DNA of 64,000 nucleotides. Origin: Terriglobia bacterium (GTDB lineage Bacteria; Acidobacteriota; Terriglobia; Bryobacterales; Bryobacteraceae). The DNA is taken from contig JAJPJN010000056.1 of the NCBI GenBank assembly GCA_021324185.1, positions 1 to 64,000 on the forward strand, in the 5' to 3' direction. Below the pieces are notes generated by a model, which had not been told where the DNA came from, made no database searches, and saw only the letters and a list, made by a program, of their open reading frames with translations. Shown here piece by piece: positions 35,350 through 44,304 of this stretch. Numbering within the stretch: position 1 is the stretch's first letter; each line of letters opens with the position of its first letter. The position numbers and the translations under genes were made by a program.

Positions 35350-36606
35350 ATGCAGAACGTAACGCGAGCGGCTTTCCCGCTGACATTTTTGCTCCTAGCT
35401 TCTTGCGGCAGTTCGCCGCCGCCGCCGTCCGCTCCGTCGGTTGTTGCTGTCCAGACTATTCAAGTGAAGCAGGAGTCCATTTCCGCGATCGTCACGGCCG
35501 GCGGCATTCTTTATCCGCTGCACCAAGCCGATATTTCGCCAAAAATCAGCGCCCCTGTCCGGGAATTTTATGTCCAGCGGGGAGACCATGTGCATCGCGG
35601 GCAATTGTTGGCAGTGCTGGAGAACGAGGACTTGGCCGCTGCGGTTACTGCTTCGGAAGGCGCTTTGGATCAGGCGCAGGCCCATTACACCACCGTTGTT
35701 TCCACCACCCTTCCTGAGCAGATACAAACGGCGGAACTGAACCTCCAGAACGCCGAAGCGAACCTGAAAGCGCAGCAAAAGTTGTATGACAGTAACCTGT
35801 GGCTGTATCAACAGCATGCTCTCGCCCGCAAGATGCTGGACCAGTCCGAGGTTGCGCTCACATCGGCCCAAAGCCAGTATCTGACCGCAAAGAAGCAGTT
35901 GGACAATTTGCGGGCGGCAGGAAGATCCGAGCAGTTGAATGCAGCCAAGGGCCAATTGGAATCGGCTCGCGGGCAACATCTGGCTGCCATTGCGCAATTA
36001 AACTACTCGAAGCTCCGCAGTCCGATCGATGGCGTCGTGGCCGATCGTGCCGTGTATCCCGGGGAAATGGCATCGGCCGCAACGCCGCTCCTCACCATCA
36101 TGGACGTGTCTAAGGTAGTGGTGCGCCTTCACATTCCGCAGTCCAAAGCGGCGCTTCTAAAGCTGGGCGATCCAGCCACCATTCACGTTCCCGGCTCTCC
36201 GAACGGGGTTCCCGCCAAGATCACAGTCCTCAGCCCAGCCCTCGATCCCAATAGCACCACCGTGCAGATATGGGTAGAAGCTTCCAATCCCCAACATAAT
36301 CTGTCACCCGGCACGTCGGTCGAGGTGTCCCTGATCGCCAAAGTCGTGCCGGATGCTCTCGTAGTCCCGACGGCCGCCGTCCTGACCGCCTCGAGTGGAA
36401 CCACCTCCGTGATGGTGGTCAAGTCCGATAGCCGCGCCTATCGCCAAAGCGTCACCACCGGAATCGAGGAAAACGGCAAGGTGCAAATCGTCAGCGGGCT
36501 GAATGCCGGCGAGGAGATTGTCGCCAAAGGCGCGTACGGATTGCCCGATGGGACGAAGATCAGGTCCGAGCCAGTCTCTTCTTCCAGCGCCGGGGACAAA
36601 CCATGA
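35350..36606 (+). CDS. RND efflux periplasmic adaptor lipoprotein
   Basis: 418 residues. The ATG at 35350 gives a lipoprotein signal with a lipobox (LTFLLLASC), the Cys being lipidated. The biotinyl-lipoyl-like halves are ISPKISAPVREFYVQRGDHV and QLNYSKLRSPIDGVVADRAV, separated by a coiled coil (residues 90-190, rich in Gln and Ala). A beta-barrel and membrane-proximal domain follow. It links the RND pump to the TolC-like channel. The gene begins 7 bases after the TolC stop and overlaps the pump gene by 4 bases. Confidence 0.94.
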   Translation: MQNVTRAAFPLTFLLLASCGSSPPPPSAPSVVAVQTIQVKQESISAIVTAGGILYPLHQADISPKISAPVREFYVQRGDHVHRGQLLAVLENEDLAAAVTASEGALDQAQAHYTTVVSTTLPEQIQTAELNLQNAEANLKAQQKLYDSNLWLYQQHALARKMLDQSEVALTSAQSQYLTAKKQLDNLRAAGRSEQLNAAKGQLESARGQHLAAIAQLNYSKLRSPIDGVVADRAVYPGEMASAATPLLTIMDVSKVVVRLHIPQSKAALLKLGDPATIHVPGSPNGVPAKITVLSPALDPNSTTVQIWVEASNPQHNLSPGTSVEVSLIAKVVPDALVVPTAAVLTASSGTTSVMVVKSDSRAYRQSVTTGIEENGKVQIVSGLNAGEEIVAKGAYGLPDGTKIRSEPVSSSSAGDKP

Positions 36607-39600
36607 TACCGGAAACGGACACGGCGCAGCCTGCCGACTCTCAAGCGCAGAAGAGTTACTGGTTGATTGCTTATTCCAAACCGCTCATCGGCTTGATTTT
36701 GGCGCTGGTCCTTTTAGGGGTGTATGTCGCCTTCCGAATCCCCACTGCCGTTTTCCCCACGACCAATTTCCCGCGAATTATCGTTGCGCTGAACAATGGT
36801 GTGATGCCCATCGATGAAATGCTGGTGAGCATCACGCGCCCGGTCGAAATCGCGGTCAGCAGCGTACGCGGCCTGCAGGAGGTGCGCTCCACGACCAGCC
36901 GCGGGAGTGCAGGCATCAATCTGTTCTTCAACTGGAAGGTGAGTATGTTCGACACTCTCCAGCGCGTCGAATCGGCGCTGGCCACCGTCCAAGGGACACT
37001 TCCGCCAACCGTTAAGATCACGGCAAACCGGCTCACGTTCTCCAGCTTTCCGATACTCGGGTTCGGCATGACTTCGGAAACCATTCCGCCCGCTCAACTC
37101 TGGGAGATCGCTACTTACCAGCTTCGGCCGCAGTTGAATCGCGTCGCCGGAGTTGCCACTGTCTCCGTGGAAGGCGGAGAGGTGCCGGAATACCACGTGA
37201 TGCCCGATCCTGTGAAGCTCCTGCGCACGTCCATCACCGTCCCGCAGATTCTCAGCGCGATTGGCCGCACGGATGTGATCAGTTCTCCCGGCCTCATGCC
37301 CGTTCAACACAAATTGATGCTGGATGTCGTTGACGGCCAAGTGCACGATCCGAGCGAACTCTCGAAGATTGTGATTAAAAAGACGGTCGCCGGCGTCCCG
37401 GTGCATATTGGCGATATCGCCGACGTAAGCGCATCCGCAAAGCCCGTTTACACGATTGTCACGGCTCAGGGGAAGCCGGCCGTTCTGCTCAACATCAATC
37501 GTCAGCCGGGTACCAGCACGGTAACCGTTGCCGATGCGGTCAAGCGGCAACTCGACGACTTACGCAAAACGCTTCCCCCCGGCATTCAGTTCTCCACCTT
37601 CTACGATCAATCGGGCTCCGTCCGTTCGTCCATTAAAAGTGTGCGAGACGCCATTGTCCTTGGAATCATTCTCGCTTCCATCGTGCTGATCGTATTCTTG
37701 CGCGATTGGCGCAGCTCTCTCGTGGCAGGCTCGGTCATTCCGGTCACCATTGCCATTACCTGCGTTGTCATTCAGGTGCTCGGCGAAACCTTCAACATGA
37801 TGACCTTGGGAGGAATCGCCGCCGCAGTCGGCTTAGTGATCGACGACGCAATTGTCGTAGTGGAAAACATCGTCAGCCACCGCGATGCTGGAGAATCGCC
37901 GAAGCAGGCGATCCAGATAGCTTTACAGGAGTTGATGAAGCCTCTGTTTTTCTCTACTATTACGCCCGTGAGCGTGTTCCTGCCGCTGGTCACGGTGACT
38001 GGCGTGACCGGCAGCTTCTTCCGCGCCTTGGCTATCACGATGGCAGCGGCGCTGCTCACCTCGCTTTGTCTGGCTCTGGCCTGGACACCGAACCTAAGCC
38101 AATACCTCCTGAAGAGCAAGAAAAAAGCTCCTGATACATCCAAAAAGGAAAACGGCCCTGGCCTGCTGGAGCGCATTCTGAGTGCTTATGAGCGGCTGCT
38201 GCAGTTGGTGCTGGAACATCGTTGGTGGCTAGCCGCGTTCGCAGGCATCCTCATTTTCATCTCCTACTGGAGCTACGGCCAGCTCGGCACCAACCTGTTG
38301 CCGGCCATGGACGAGGGCAGCTTCGTGGTGGACTATATTATGCCAGCGGGCAGCTCTCTCGCGGAGACGAATCGCGTCGTCAGCCACGTCGTGTCTATCA
38401 TTGACTCTTTTCCCGACGTGGACACCACAGCCCGGCGCACCGGCTTACAACTGGGGCTGGCCGCCGTCACGGAAGCCAATACTGGCGACATTTCGGTGAA
38501 GCTTAAGAGCAATCGTACTCATACAACGAATCAGATCATCGCGGAAGTGCGCTCGAAAATCAAGCAGGAAGAGCCCGGGATCAACATTGAATTCGGCCAG
38601 ATCCTCCACGATATGATCGGCGATCTCACCAGCGCGCCGCAGCCAGTCGATATCAAGTTGTTCTCTGAAGACGATGCCCTGCTGAAGCACTGGGCTCCGC
38701 TGGTCGCCCAAGCCATCTCGAAAATCAATGGCGTCGTGGACGTGCTCAATGGAATCGATAACACCACCAGCGGCCCCGGCGTGATGTACAAGATCAAACC
38801 GGACGTTACCGCCCAAACCGGTTTTATGCCCGATGAAGTGGAAAGCGATGCCCACGCCATTCTGCAGGGTGCGGCTGCATCCACGCCCTTGCTTCTCAAT
38901 AGCCGCGCCTATACGATCCGGGTCCGCTTCCCGGAAAAGTACCGCTCCTCTGTCGACGCTATGAATAACACCCTACTCGCCAGCGCGGCCGGAACGACTG
39001 CCACCCTGGGGTCCTTGGCTGACATTGCCGATCTTCCGGGCCAGACCGAGATCCTGCAGGAAAATCTGCAACGCTACGTGGCAGTCACGGCACGGCTGGA
39101 AGGCACGAACCTGGGCGCCGCGATCGCCGGAGTAAAGAGGGCTATCGCCGGGCTACGGCTCCCTTCTTCTATTCGGGTCGAGTATGGAGGCACTTATCAG
39201 ACCCAGCAGAGTTCGTTCAGCAGCCTCATGGTGGTCCTGTTTATCGGACTCATTCTCGTTTTCCTGTTGCTGCTGTTTGAATTCAAGAATCTATCCGCGC
39301 CGACCGCCATTCTCTCTTCGGCCATCCTCTCCACGGCTGGAGTGTTCCTGGCTCTTTTGTTGAGCGGCACCACCTTCAACATTTCGTCGTTCATGGGACT
39401 GATTATGGTCATTGGCATTGTCTCCAAAAACGGCATTTTGCTGATCGATGCCGATCACAAATTCCGCGCCGAAGGTCATCGCGCAGAAGACGCGATGATC
39501 GAGGCCGGAAGGCGCAGGCTCCGGCCTATCATGATGACGGCAATCGCGGCCGTCGCGGGCATGGCACCCTTGGCATTCGGTTCGGGAGTGCTGCGGCCGC

Positions 39601-39704
39601 TCGCGATTGCGGTTATCGGCGGTATCTTGATCGCGATGTTTCTATCTCTCATCATCACTCCCGCCGTTCAGTACTACTTAACCCGGCCCAAACACGCGAG
39701 CTGA
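36603..39704 (+). CDS. RND efflux transporter, inner-membrane pump
   Basis: 1033 residues with the usual 12 helices and two large periplasmic loops. The proton-relay helix shows AAVGLVIDDAIVVVENIVSHR with the Asp pair of drug-efflux-type pumps, and the second half has GLIMVIGIVSKNGILLIDAD. The C-terminal hydrophobic part carries RLRPIMMTAIAAVAGMAPLA. The DD pair argues for a multidrug (HAE1-like) rather than a CusA-like heavy-metal pump, though the FPTTNFPRIIVAL N-terminus is unlike AcrB. Substrates are unknown. The gene closes a three-gene operon. Confidence 0.94.
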   Translation: MIPETDTAQPADSQAQKSYWLIAYSKPLIGLILALVLLGVYVAFRIPTAVFPTTNFPRIIVALNNGVMPIDEMLVSITRPVEIAVSSVRGLQEVRSTTSRGSAGINLFFNWKVSMFDTLQRVESALATVQGTLPPTVKITANRLTFSSFPILGFGMTSETIPPAQLWEIATYQLRPQLNRVAGVATVSVEGGEVPEYHVMPDPVKLLRTSITVPQILSAIGRTDVISSPGLMPVQHKLMLDVVDGQVHDPSELSKIVIKKTVAGVPVHIGDIADVSASAKPVYTIVTAQGKPAVLLNINRQPGTSTVTVADAVKRQLDDLRKTLPPGIQFSTFYDQSGSVRSSIKSVRDAIVLGIILASIVLIVFLRDWRSSLVAGSVIPVTIAITCVVIQVLGETFNMMTLGGIAAAVGLVIDDAIVVVENIVSHRDAGESPKQAIQIALQELMKPLFFSTITPVSVFLPLVTVTGVTGSFFRALAITMAAALLTSLCLALAWTPNLSQYLLKSKKKAPDTSKKENGPGLLERILSAYERLLQLVLEHRWWLAAFAGILIFISYWSYGQLGTNLLPAMDEGSFVVDYIMPAGSSLAETNRVVSHVVSIIDSFPDVDTTARRTGLQLGLAAVTEANTGDISVKLKSNRTHTTNQIIAEVRSKIKQEEPGINIEFGQILHDMIGDLTSAPQPVDIKLFSEDDALLKHWAPLVAQAISKINGVVDVLNGIDNTTSGPGVMYKIKPDVTAQTGFMPDEVESDAHAILQGAAASTPLLLNSRAYTIRVRFPEKYRSSVDAMNNTLLASAAGTTATLGSLADIADLPGQTEILQENLQRYVAVTARLEGTNLGAAIAGVKRAIAGLRLPSSIRVEYGGTYQTQQSSFSSLMVVLFIGLILVFLLLLFEFKNLSAPTAILSSAILSTAGVFLALLLSGTTFNISSFMGLIMVIGIVSKNGILLIDADHKFRAEGHRAEDAMIEAGRRRLRPIMMTAIAAVAGMAPLAFGSGVLRPLAIAVIGGILIAMFLSLIITPAVQYYLTRPKHAS

Positions 39705-40064
39705 CGACAGGATGGTAACCGAACCGTTCGAGCCCTTTTCGGAGTGATGCTGCTCAGCGAATAAGCTGATGCTCTCTTTCCAAGGTGAGGCTGCTTGCCA
39801 TTGTGTGGTCCCACTCACTTAGCTTGTCTAAATTATTCCGGCGAAACCGAACATTGTTCCGGGATTGGTCTGAAACTGTCCGGCTCCATCGCAGAACCGG
39901 TGTTCACATTTATCCCGGAATCCGGTTTGAGATCATCCCGGAACGCCTTCGGAGTCATCGTCATCGCCTTCGCCTTGGCCCGGATTCTCTATTACCGGGG
40001 TGATTCTGGCCGCCATCAAAACCCCAGATTGGCCCGCGTCAGCTATACGCCGCGCGGGCCGAAT

Positions 40065-40485
40065 TCAAAAGGGACAGTCCTCGTCCGTGATGGACTTATC
40101 CTGCTCCGGCTGCGGTTTCCCCGGCGGTGGACGTTGTTCGGTCTCGACGCCTTTCGGCCCATCAAGGAATACAACCGTAGGCAATCAATTCCGTCACCCA
40201 CCGCTTGCTGCAATCCTTTTCATAGCTGCGTGTCCTGTTTCGTCCTCGAACGAAAATCCTTCGCCCGTTGATAGGTAATTGCCGCACACTTCGGCGTGGC
40301 CATTAAACGTGATCACGGGCGTAGGATTCCACATCCTTCTGGTCCTTTCCGCCCTGGTCTTTCTAGTGTTCATTGACCAACACTTTCAGCCGGGCAATAG
40401 GCGTACCGCTGTTCTGGGTATAGCTGACGACCGGATACGCAGCAAGCCGGCCGATCAATTCGGTCGAATGATAGTCTCTGCTCAT
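40065..40485 (-). pseudogene. ssb: Single-stranded DNA-binding protein, frameshifted
   Basis: An ATG at 40485 with a good ribosome site (AAAGGAGCAG) opens with MSRDYHSTELIGRLAAYPVV and TPIARLKVLVNEH, a usual SSB N-terminus, then a TAG. Other frames continue with KDVESYARDHV, RTRSYEKDCSKRWVTELIA, and VVFLDGPKGVETEQRP, ending KSITDEDCPF. The acidic tip DEDCPF matches the DDDIPF-like tail that binds partner proteins. At least three frame changes and two stops show the gene is dead. SSB genes on accessory DNA are common in plasmids and integrative elements. The region 39705-40064 downstream holds no supportable gene. Confidence 0.8.
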
Positions 40486-40609
40486 CAACTGCTCCTTTCG
40501 TTTCGTTTTAAATTTCACGCGTATCCACATCTCGCTCGCGATGATGCGCTCAGCAACGTCCTTGCCACCGAGTATTCCGCGATCTTCGCGCTAGGTGTCA
40601 CCTAGGATG

Positions 40610-41284
40610 CGCAGCGTCTCTCCAAACGGGATCGCGATGCCGAGATAAAATCACGCAATACGGATCGCCAATCGACGTGTGCATTCCGCTGGTTTTCAAG
40701 AGCGCGTTCCACCCCGGCCGGCTCATGTCCGCGCGATTTCACACACCGGGTCGCCTGCTCCGCCGCGATGCTCCATTCCTGCTCCTTGCGTTGCCGCTCG
40801 GCTTGAGACGCACACTTACCCTCTTTACCGACGGCATCGATAACTCCGCCGACCCTCCGGGTCGACACGGCTGTGATTCCTGTTGCTCCCCTGCTGTTGA
40901 TTTATCGTTTGAATCTAGCTCGCTGCTTTTCTGGGTCTTCATCAGGCGTGCATAGATCTCTTCGGCACTTAGGTTTGCGAAGGCAGGACGAGCCAGCACC
41001 CCAGGCGGAAGCACGATGCCGGTGGCCAGCGGAATTGGGTTCACTGCATAATCGGCGGCTTCGTTCCACAGTTCGGGGTTTCTTTGGCCGCGGCGGCAAT
41101 GATGCGCCAACGCGCAGTGTAGAACCTCATGAGCCAGCACGCCTTCGAGTTCGGCCGGTTTGAGTTCCTCGATGTATTTCGGGTTGTAAACGATCCGGCG
41201 GCCGTCCGTCGCCATGGTCGGAACCGGACCCGCAACGAGCTTGAGAGGCACGCATAGCGTCCCGAAGAACGGAACCGCGACCAT
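40610..41284 (-). pseudogene. DUF2201-type metallopeptidase (VWA partner of MoxR), truncated
   Basis: From 41284 the frame reads VAVPFFGTLCVPLKLVAGPV, TMATDGRRIVYNPKYIEELK and VLAHEVLHCALAHHCRRGQR, with the zinc motif HEVLH, then LWNEAADYAVNPI. A frame change near 40870 continues WSIAAEQATRCVKSRGHEPA, GVERALENQRNAHVDWRSVL and RDFISAS, after which the match ends. The C-terminal VWA-like domain is missing and the N-terminus is fused to MoxR sequence. In intact elements this protein lies directly downstream of a MoxR ATPase. Confidence 0.75.
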
Positions 41285-41500
41285 CTGCGCCCAGGAAACG
41301 GCAGACCTCGCAGATCTACAACATCAACAAGGAGGGCGCGAATATCCCGGAGTTCAATCGCGAGCGATTTTGCGACTTGATGAATGATGGCGGAGTTGCC
41401 ATAGGAACACAGGCTGGCGTCCCGCGATCATACTTCGCAGCGCGAATGCAATCGCGGATGCTTTCATGGCCACGGCCGCGCAATTATCCGCTGTGGACGA
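41285..41500 (-). pseudogene. MoxR-type AAA ATPase fragment lacking Walker A
   Basis: The minus strand reads ALRSMIAGRQPVFL, then in another frame YGNSAIIHQVAKSLAIELRD and IRALLVDVVDLRGLPF, after which DUF2201 sequence follows. The usual WGxPGxGKS phosphate-binding loop should lie between VFL and SAIIHQ but is missing, and everything after the LRGLPF block (Walker B, sensor and lid) is gone. A deletion has evidently joined the front of the ATPase gene to the front part of the DUF2201 gene. Confidence 0.6.
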
Positions 41501-41639
41501 TCTGCCAGCACCAGGATCGTCAGCCAGAATCGAAACCGTTTAGGAGTTACGGAGCTTGCTCGACCGCATCTCAAGACAATAGGTCCAGACGCGCGCCATC
41601 AGGCGCCATGGGTTGATCCGACGTTCAGCCGAAATGCAG

Positions 41640-41890
41640 CGTGTGGATCCTCAGCCCTCGTTGAACGTCTGATCGTTCTTTTCGAATCGCCTGAGGTACG
41701 CGAACCGCAAACGCTCCTCAGCGCTCTTGTACGGAGCGGCGCCCTACATTCAGCGATCGAGCGCGCGAACGTCCTTGACGCCAGCGATGTAAGCCGTCAG
41801 CTTTCTGCCGAGGGCGCGGGTGAGTTCTTCAACCAATTTTGAAAGCGGTAACGCCTTGCCATTATCCTCGTCCGAATCGGCGCTATGCAT
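41640..41890 (-). pseudogene. Small antitoxin/regulator-like fragment
   Basis: The ATG at 41890 leads to MHSADSDEDNGKALPLSKLV, EELTRALGRKLTAYIAGVKD, VRALDR, then a stop, after which the same frame goes on with GAAPYKSAEERLRFAYLRRF. The pattern 'GRKLTAYIAGVKDVRALDRW' followed by 'YKSAEERLRxAY' is that of small XRE/ParS-like toxin-binding regulators. The stop replaces the expected Trp. The end of the protein looks scrambled. It lies just downstream of the intact PIN toxin gene. Confidence 0.5.
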
Positions 41891-41895
41891 TGTGA

Positions 41896-42357
41896 TCACA
41901 GCTCCGTCGATCTCGGCCCAGTTAATTCTCGAGCCGCCTGTGCTAAGCCGATCACCTTGCCGCGAAACCGGCGCCGGTGACCTTCGCCGAGTTTGCGCAC
42001 GAAGCTCTCATCGGCAGTGCAAAACCGGCAGTCGCGCTCGGCTGCGAGTGCGAGGTAGAGGCAATCGTATGCTGGATGACTGAGCTCGATGGCAATCTGC
42101 GTTGCCGCCTCCAGCAGAGAACGAGTCAGCACAAACTCGATCTCGGCGGCTTGAAGAAGTCGGGCCGCCAGCAAGGCTTCGTCTTTAGAGAGTTCGTCCC
42201 GCTGAACCTTCTTCCGAAGGATATTTGCACATTCGGCTGTTAGGAGTTCGGGAGCGATCACTTTCGCGCGCCGTCGAACTGTTAAGGCTTCGGCTGTGCT
42301 ATCTTCCTCGACTACCCATTTAACGGCGATGCTGGCGTCAATGACGAGTGTAGTCAC
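41896..42357 (-). CDS. PIN-domain toxin (VapC/FitB-like)
   Basis: 153 residues, intact. The PIN fold is clear: the first acidic residue in VIDASIAVKWVVEED, a Glu in LLTAECANILRKKV, and the later Asp residues in HPAYDCLYLALAAERDCRFC and TADESFVRKL. These would hold Mg in an RNase active site. It overlaps the antitoxin gene by 4 bases (ATGA), so the two are translated together. Toxins of this type cut tRNA or rRNA when not held by the antitoxin. This pair is the only undamaged gene set between 39.7 and 43.6 kb. Confidence 0.9.
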   Translation of the reverse strand: MTTLVIDASIAVKWVVEEDSTAEALTVRRRAKVIAPELLTAECANILRKKVQRDELSKDEALLAARLLQAAEIEFVLTRSLLEAATQIAIELSHPAYDCLYLALAAERDCRFCTADESFVRKLGEGHRRRFRGKVIGLAQAARELTGPRSTEL

Positions 42358-42593
42358 CGCTCGGCGCGTCCCTCACGGAGCAGCACTTCGGAGGGCGTTT
42401 GTTTGCGGCGCTTCGTCAGGCTGCGCAGGTCGGCGGCCAACTTCTCGAAGGAAGCCTCCTCCTCATTAGCAAGAGCCTGGCGAAGAATCTCCCGGTGCTC
42501 AGCCTCGGTTGAACGGCCGTGGCGCGCGGCGCGACGCTTCAGCCGGGCAATCAGGTCATCATCGAGGTTACGTACATGCAGATTTCCGGCCAT
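42354..42593 (-). CDS. FitA/VapB-like ribbon-helix-helix antitoxin
   Basis: 79 residues. The N-terminal NLHVRNLDDDLIARLKRRAA, RHGRSTEAEHREILRQAL is the ribbon-helix-helix of FitA-type antitoxins; the C-terminal 35 residues would wrap round the PIN toxin (Arg in KRRKQTPSEVLLREGRAER could reach the active site). It starts at ATG 42593 and overlaps the toxin gene. It should repress its own promoter, which must lie in the 42594-42780 region. Confidence 0.88.
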   Translation of the reverse strand: MAGNLHVRNLDDDLIARLKRRAARHGRSTEAEHREILRQALANEEEASFEKLAADLRSLTKRRKQTPSEVLLREGRAER

Positions 42594-42789
42594 TTAGCTC
42601 CTTACCTTTTGATATCAATGCTCTCATTTTGAGCCCACCAAGTCAAGAACGGATCCGCTGTGCAGAGGCTGTGCACGATCGGTTGAGGGGGCAAGAGTGT
42701 CTTTTGTTCGAGGGGAGAGCGAATTCTTTGAGAAAAGCTCTCATGCCAGTGTTATGACTGACAATGCAACTCAGTCAAAAACTCGCCAG

Positions 42790-43500
42790 CGCCAAACCAA
42801 GCTGAGCGTGAAAGCCCCCTGTTGGAAATTTAGCGCCGTGTTCTCGTGGCTTATGGAACCAGGTGCGCGAATTCGGGTAAGATTGCGAATGGCTGGACGC
42901 TTCGCGGCAGGCTTTCGCCCAACTGCTGAATCCGTTCCGTGGCGCCGTTTCCGAGGAATTCGGCGGCTTGCGCCAGATAAAAAAACACGCCAGGGATTCA
43001 GCCCCATTAACCGCGCACACGTGAAGTCAGCCGCAAGCGGATCATCGGATAGAACGATGCGCCCGAGGGTTCGCGCAGATCCGTTCAGCGGGCCATTACC
43101 TTCCATCGCGATGATCCCATCCGCAATCACGAAGTGGACCGGTACAGCCGCATTGATATCGAGGATGCTGCGATCGATCCCTTTCCAGTGCAGAATGTCT
43201 TTGGCCAGCCATAGGCTGCTCCCGGCATTTTCACTTTGAGATTGAGACGATGAAATCCGCGTTCAGCACCGTTCGCGGCAGCCAGAGGGAATCGAGTCCC
43301 GTGAACCGGGTGTTGGGTGGCACGCGGACGATTTCGTTCCGGTTCAGATCGACGAATTGGAGGTGGCGCAGGCGTAATTGGCTTTTGAATCCCGTCTCCG
43401 AGAGGGCCAGATAGGTATCGCGCTCGTGGCCTGGGCCTTCGGCTACGATGACCTCCTTCGCCCCGAATTTAAGAAATGCTGGTTCTCGCGTCGCGTTGCG
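42790..43500 (-). pseudogene. DUF362-type protein, with internal deletion and frameshifts
   Basis: Going down the minus strand from about 43490: FLKFGAKEVIVAEGPGHERD, TYLALSETGFKSQLRLRHLQ, FVDLNRNEIVRVPPNTRFTG and LDSLWLPRTVLNADFIVSIS, then KVKMPGAAYGWPK, and after frame changes VIADGIIAMEGNGPLNGSAR, TLGRIVLSDDPLAADFTCAR and LMGLNPWRV. These are blocks of DUF362 proteins. The expected block between ISK and PGAAYGW (about 25 residues) is missing, and two frameshifts follow. The family often binds iron-sulfur clusters, but no cluster motif remains here. Confidence 0.65.
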
Positions 43501-43778
43501 GCCAATACGAGATCAAGAGTTTTGCTGTAGAGTTGCTGTACCGACTATTCAAAACGCGTTTGTATAACCTCGGATTCTCCGCTTTCGTGAGGGGCTGGTG
43601 ACGCACGGGCACGGGCGGCTTGGGGCACAGATTCTGAATCGTGTGCGACTTCTTGTGGCCCCTGCGGATTTTGATACACCGGGTCGTGCTTGATCGCCTT
43701 TGACCTCATGCGGATAGTTTCGCGGCCAAGCGAGTCCAGACGTGGACTTATACTCTCCACGGAGCTAAGATTCGGGTC

Positions 43779-44204
43779 CTGCGGCTCCTACATCCTTGTT
43801 TTTCAAGCGTAATTATTGCCGTCTTCCTGTCCGCGGCCTTTAGCCTCGATGCTCGGGTGGTCCCGATCCTCGATTATCGGACCCAATTTGACAATTCCGA
43901 TTTTGTGGTAATTGCAACCCCACTTGCGGACACAACAGATACAAGTGAGCACTCCCTCGTTCCCGGCATCGGTGAAGCAGTTGGCGTCGAAACTCCGTTC
44001 CGCGTTTCGGTCGTATTAAAGGGTGACGTGAACGTGCGCTCGTTCACCTTGTACCACTATCGGGAGGCAAGCCCAGCCATCATGGCCAATGGACCATTTC
44101 TCGTTTCTTTTACCCCGTTTGGCGAGTCCGGTAAGCCTGCTCATTCCTACTTAATGTTTCTAAAGTGGGGAGTGGGCGGTCGATTTGAGCCTACGGGAGG
44201 GTAA
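43779..44204 (+). CDS. Putative secreted hypothetical protein, start uncertain
   Basis: From 43857 the frame gives VVPILDYRTQFDNSDFVVIA, TPLADTTDTSEHSLVPGIGE, TPFRVSVVLKGDVNVRSFTL and GPFLVSFTPFGE, ending YLMFLKWGVGGRFEPTGG. The family was not recognised; the pattern (a metal-free beta domain with 'xxSDFVVIATP') is seen in small exported proteins. Upstream in frame is a signal-peptide-like stretch, RLLHPCFSSVIIAVFLSAAF, but no ATG, GTG or TTG precedes it between the TGA at 43701 and that point; a CTG at 43779 is the only candidate. Either a rare start is used, or the start has been lost. Confidence 0.5.
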   Translation: MRLLHPCFSSVIIAVFLSAAFSLDARVVPILDYRTQFDNSDFVVIATPLADTTDTSEHSLVPGIGEAVGVETPFRVSVVLKGDVNVRSFTLYHYREASPAIMANGPFLVSFTPFGESGKPAHSYLMFLKWGVGGRFEPTGG

Positions 44205-44304
44205 GTAGACCCGGCCAGAATTGCGGTATTCCCCTTACGACTTGATAAAGCACCGTCGATTCCATGAACCGCTGCCAAACCGGACGTCAGGGTGAATTGC
44301 GAAC

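Noticed and set aside
39795-40010. Possible insertion-sequence flank near GGCGAAACCGAACATTG
   Set aside because: The stretch has an IS-flank feel, but no transposase motif or terminal repeat could be identified.
42697-43239. A 180-codon plus-strand frame
   Set aside because: It runs against the DUF362 remnant on the other strand, whose conserved blocks explain the sequence.
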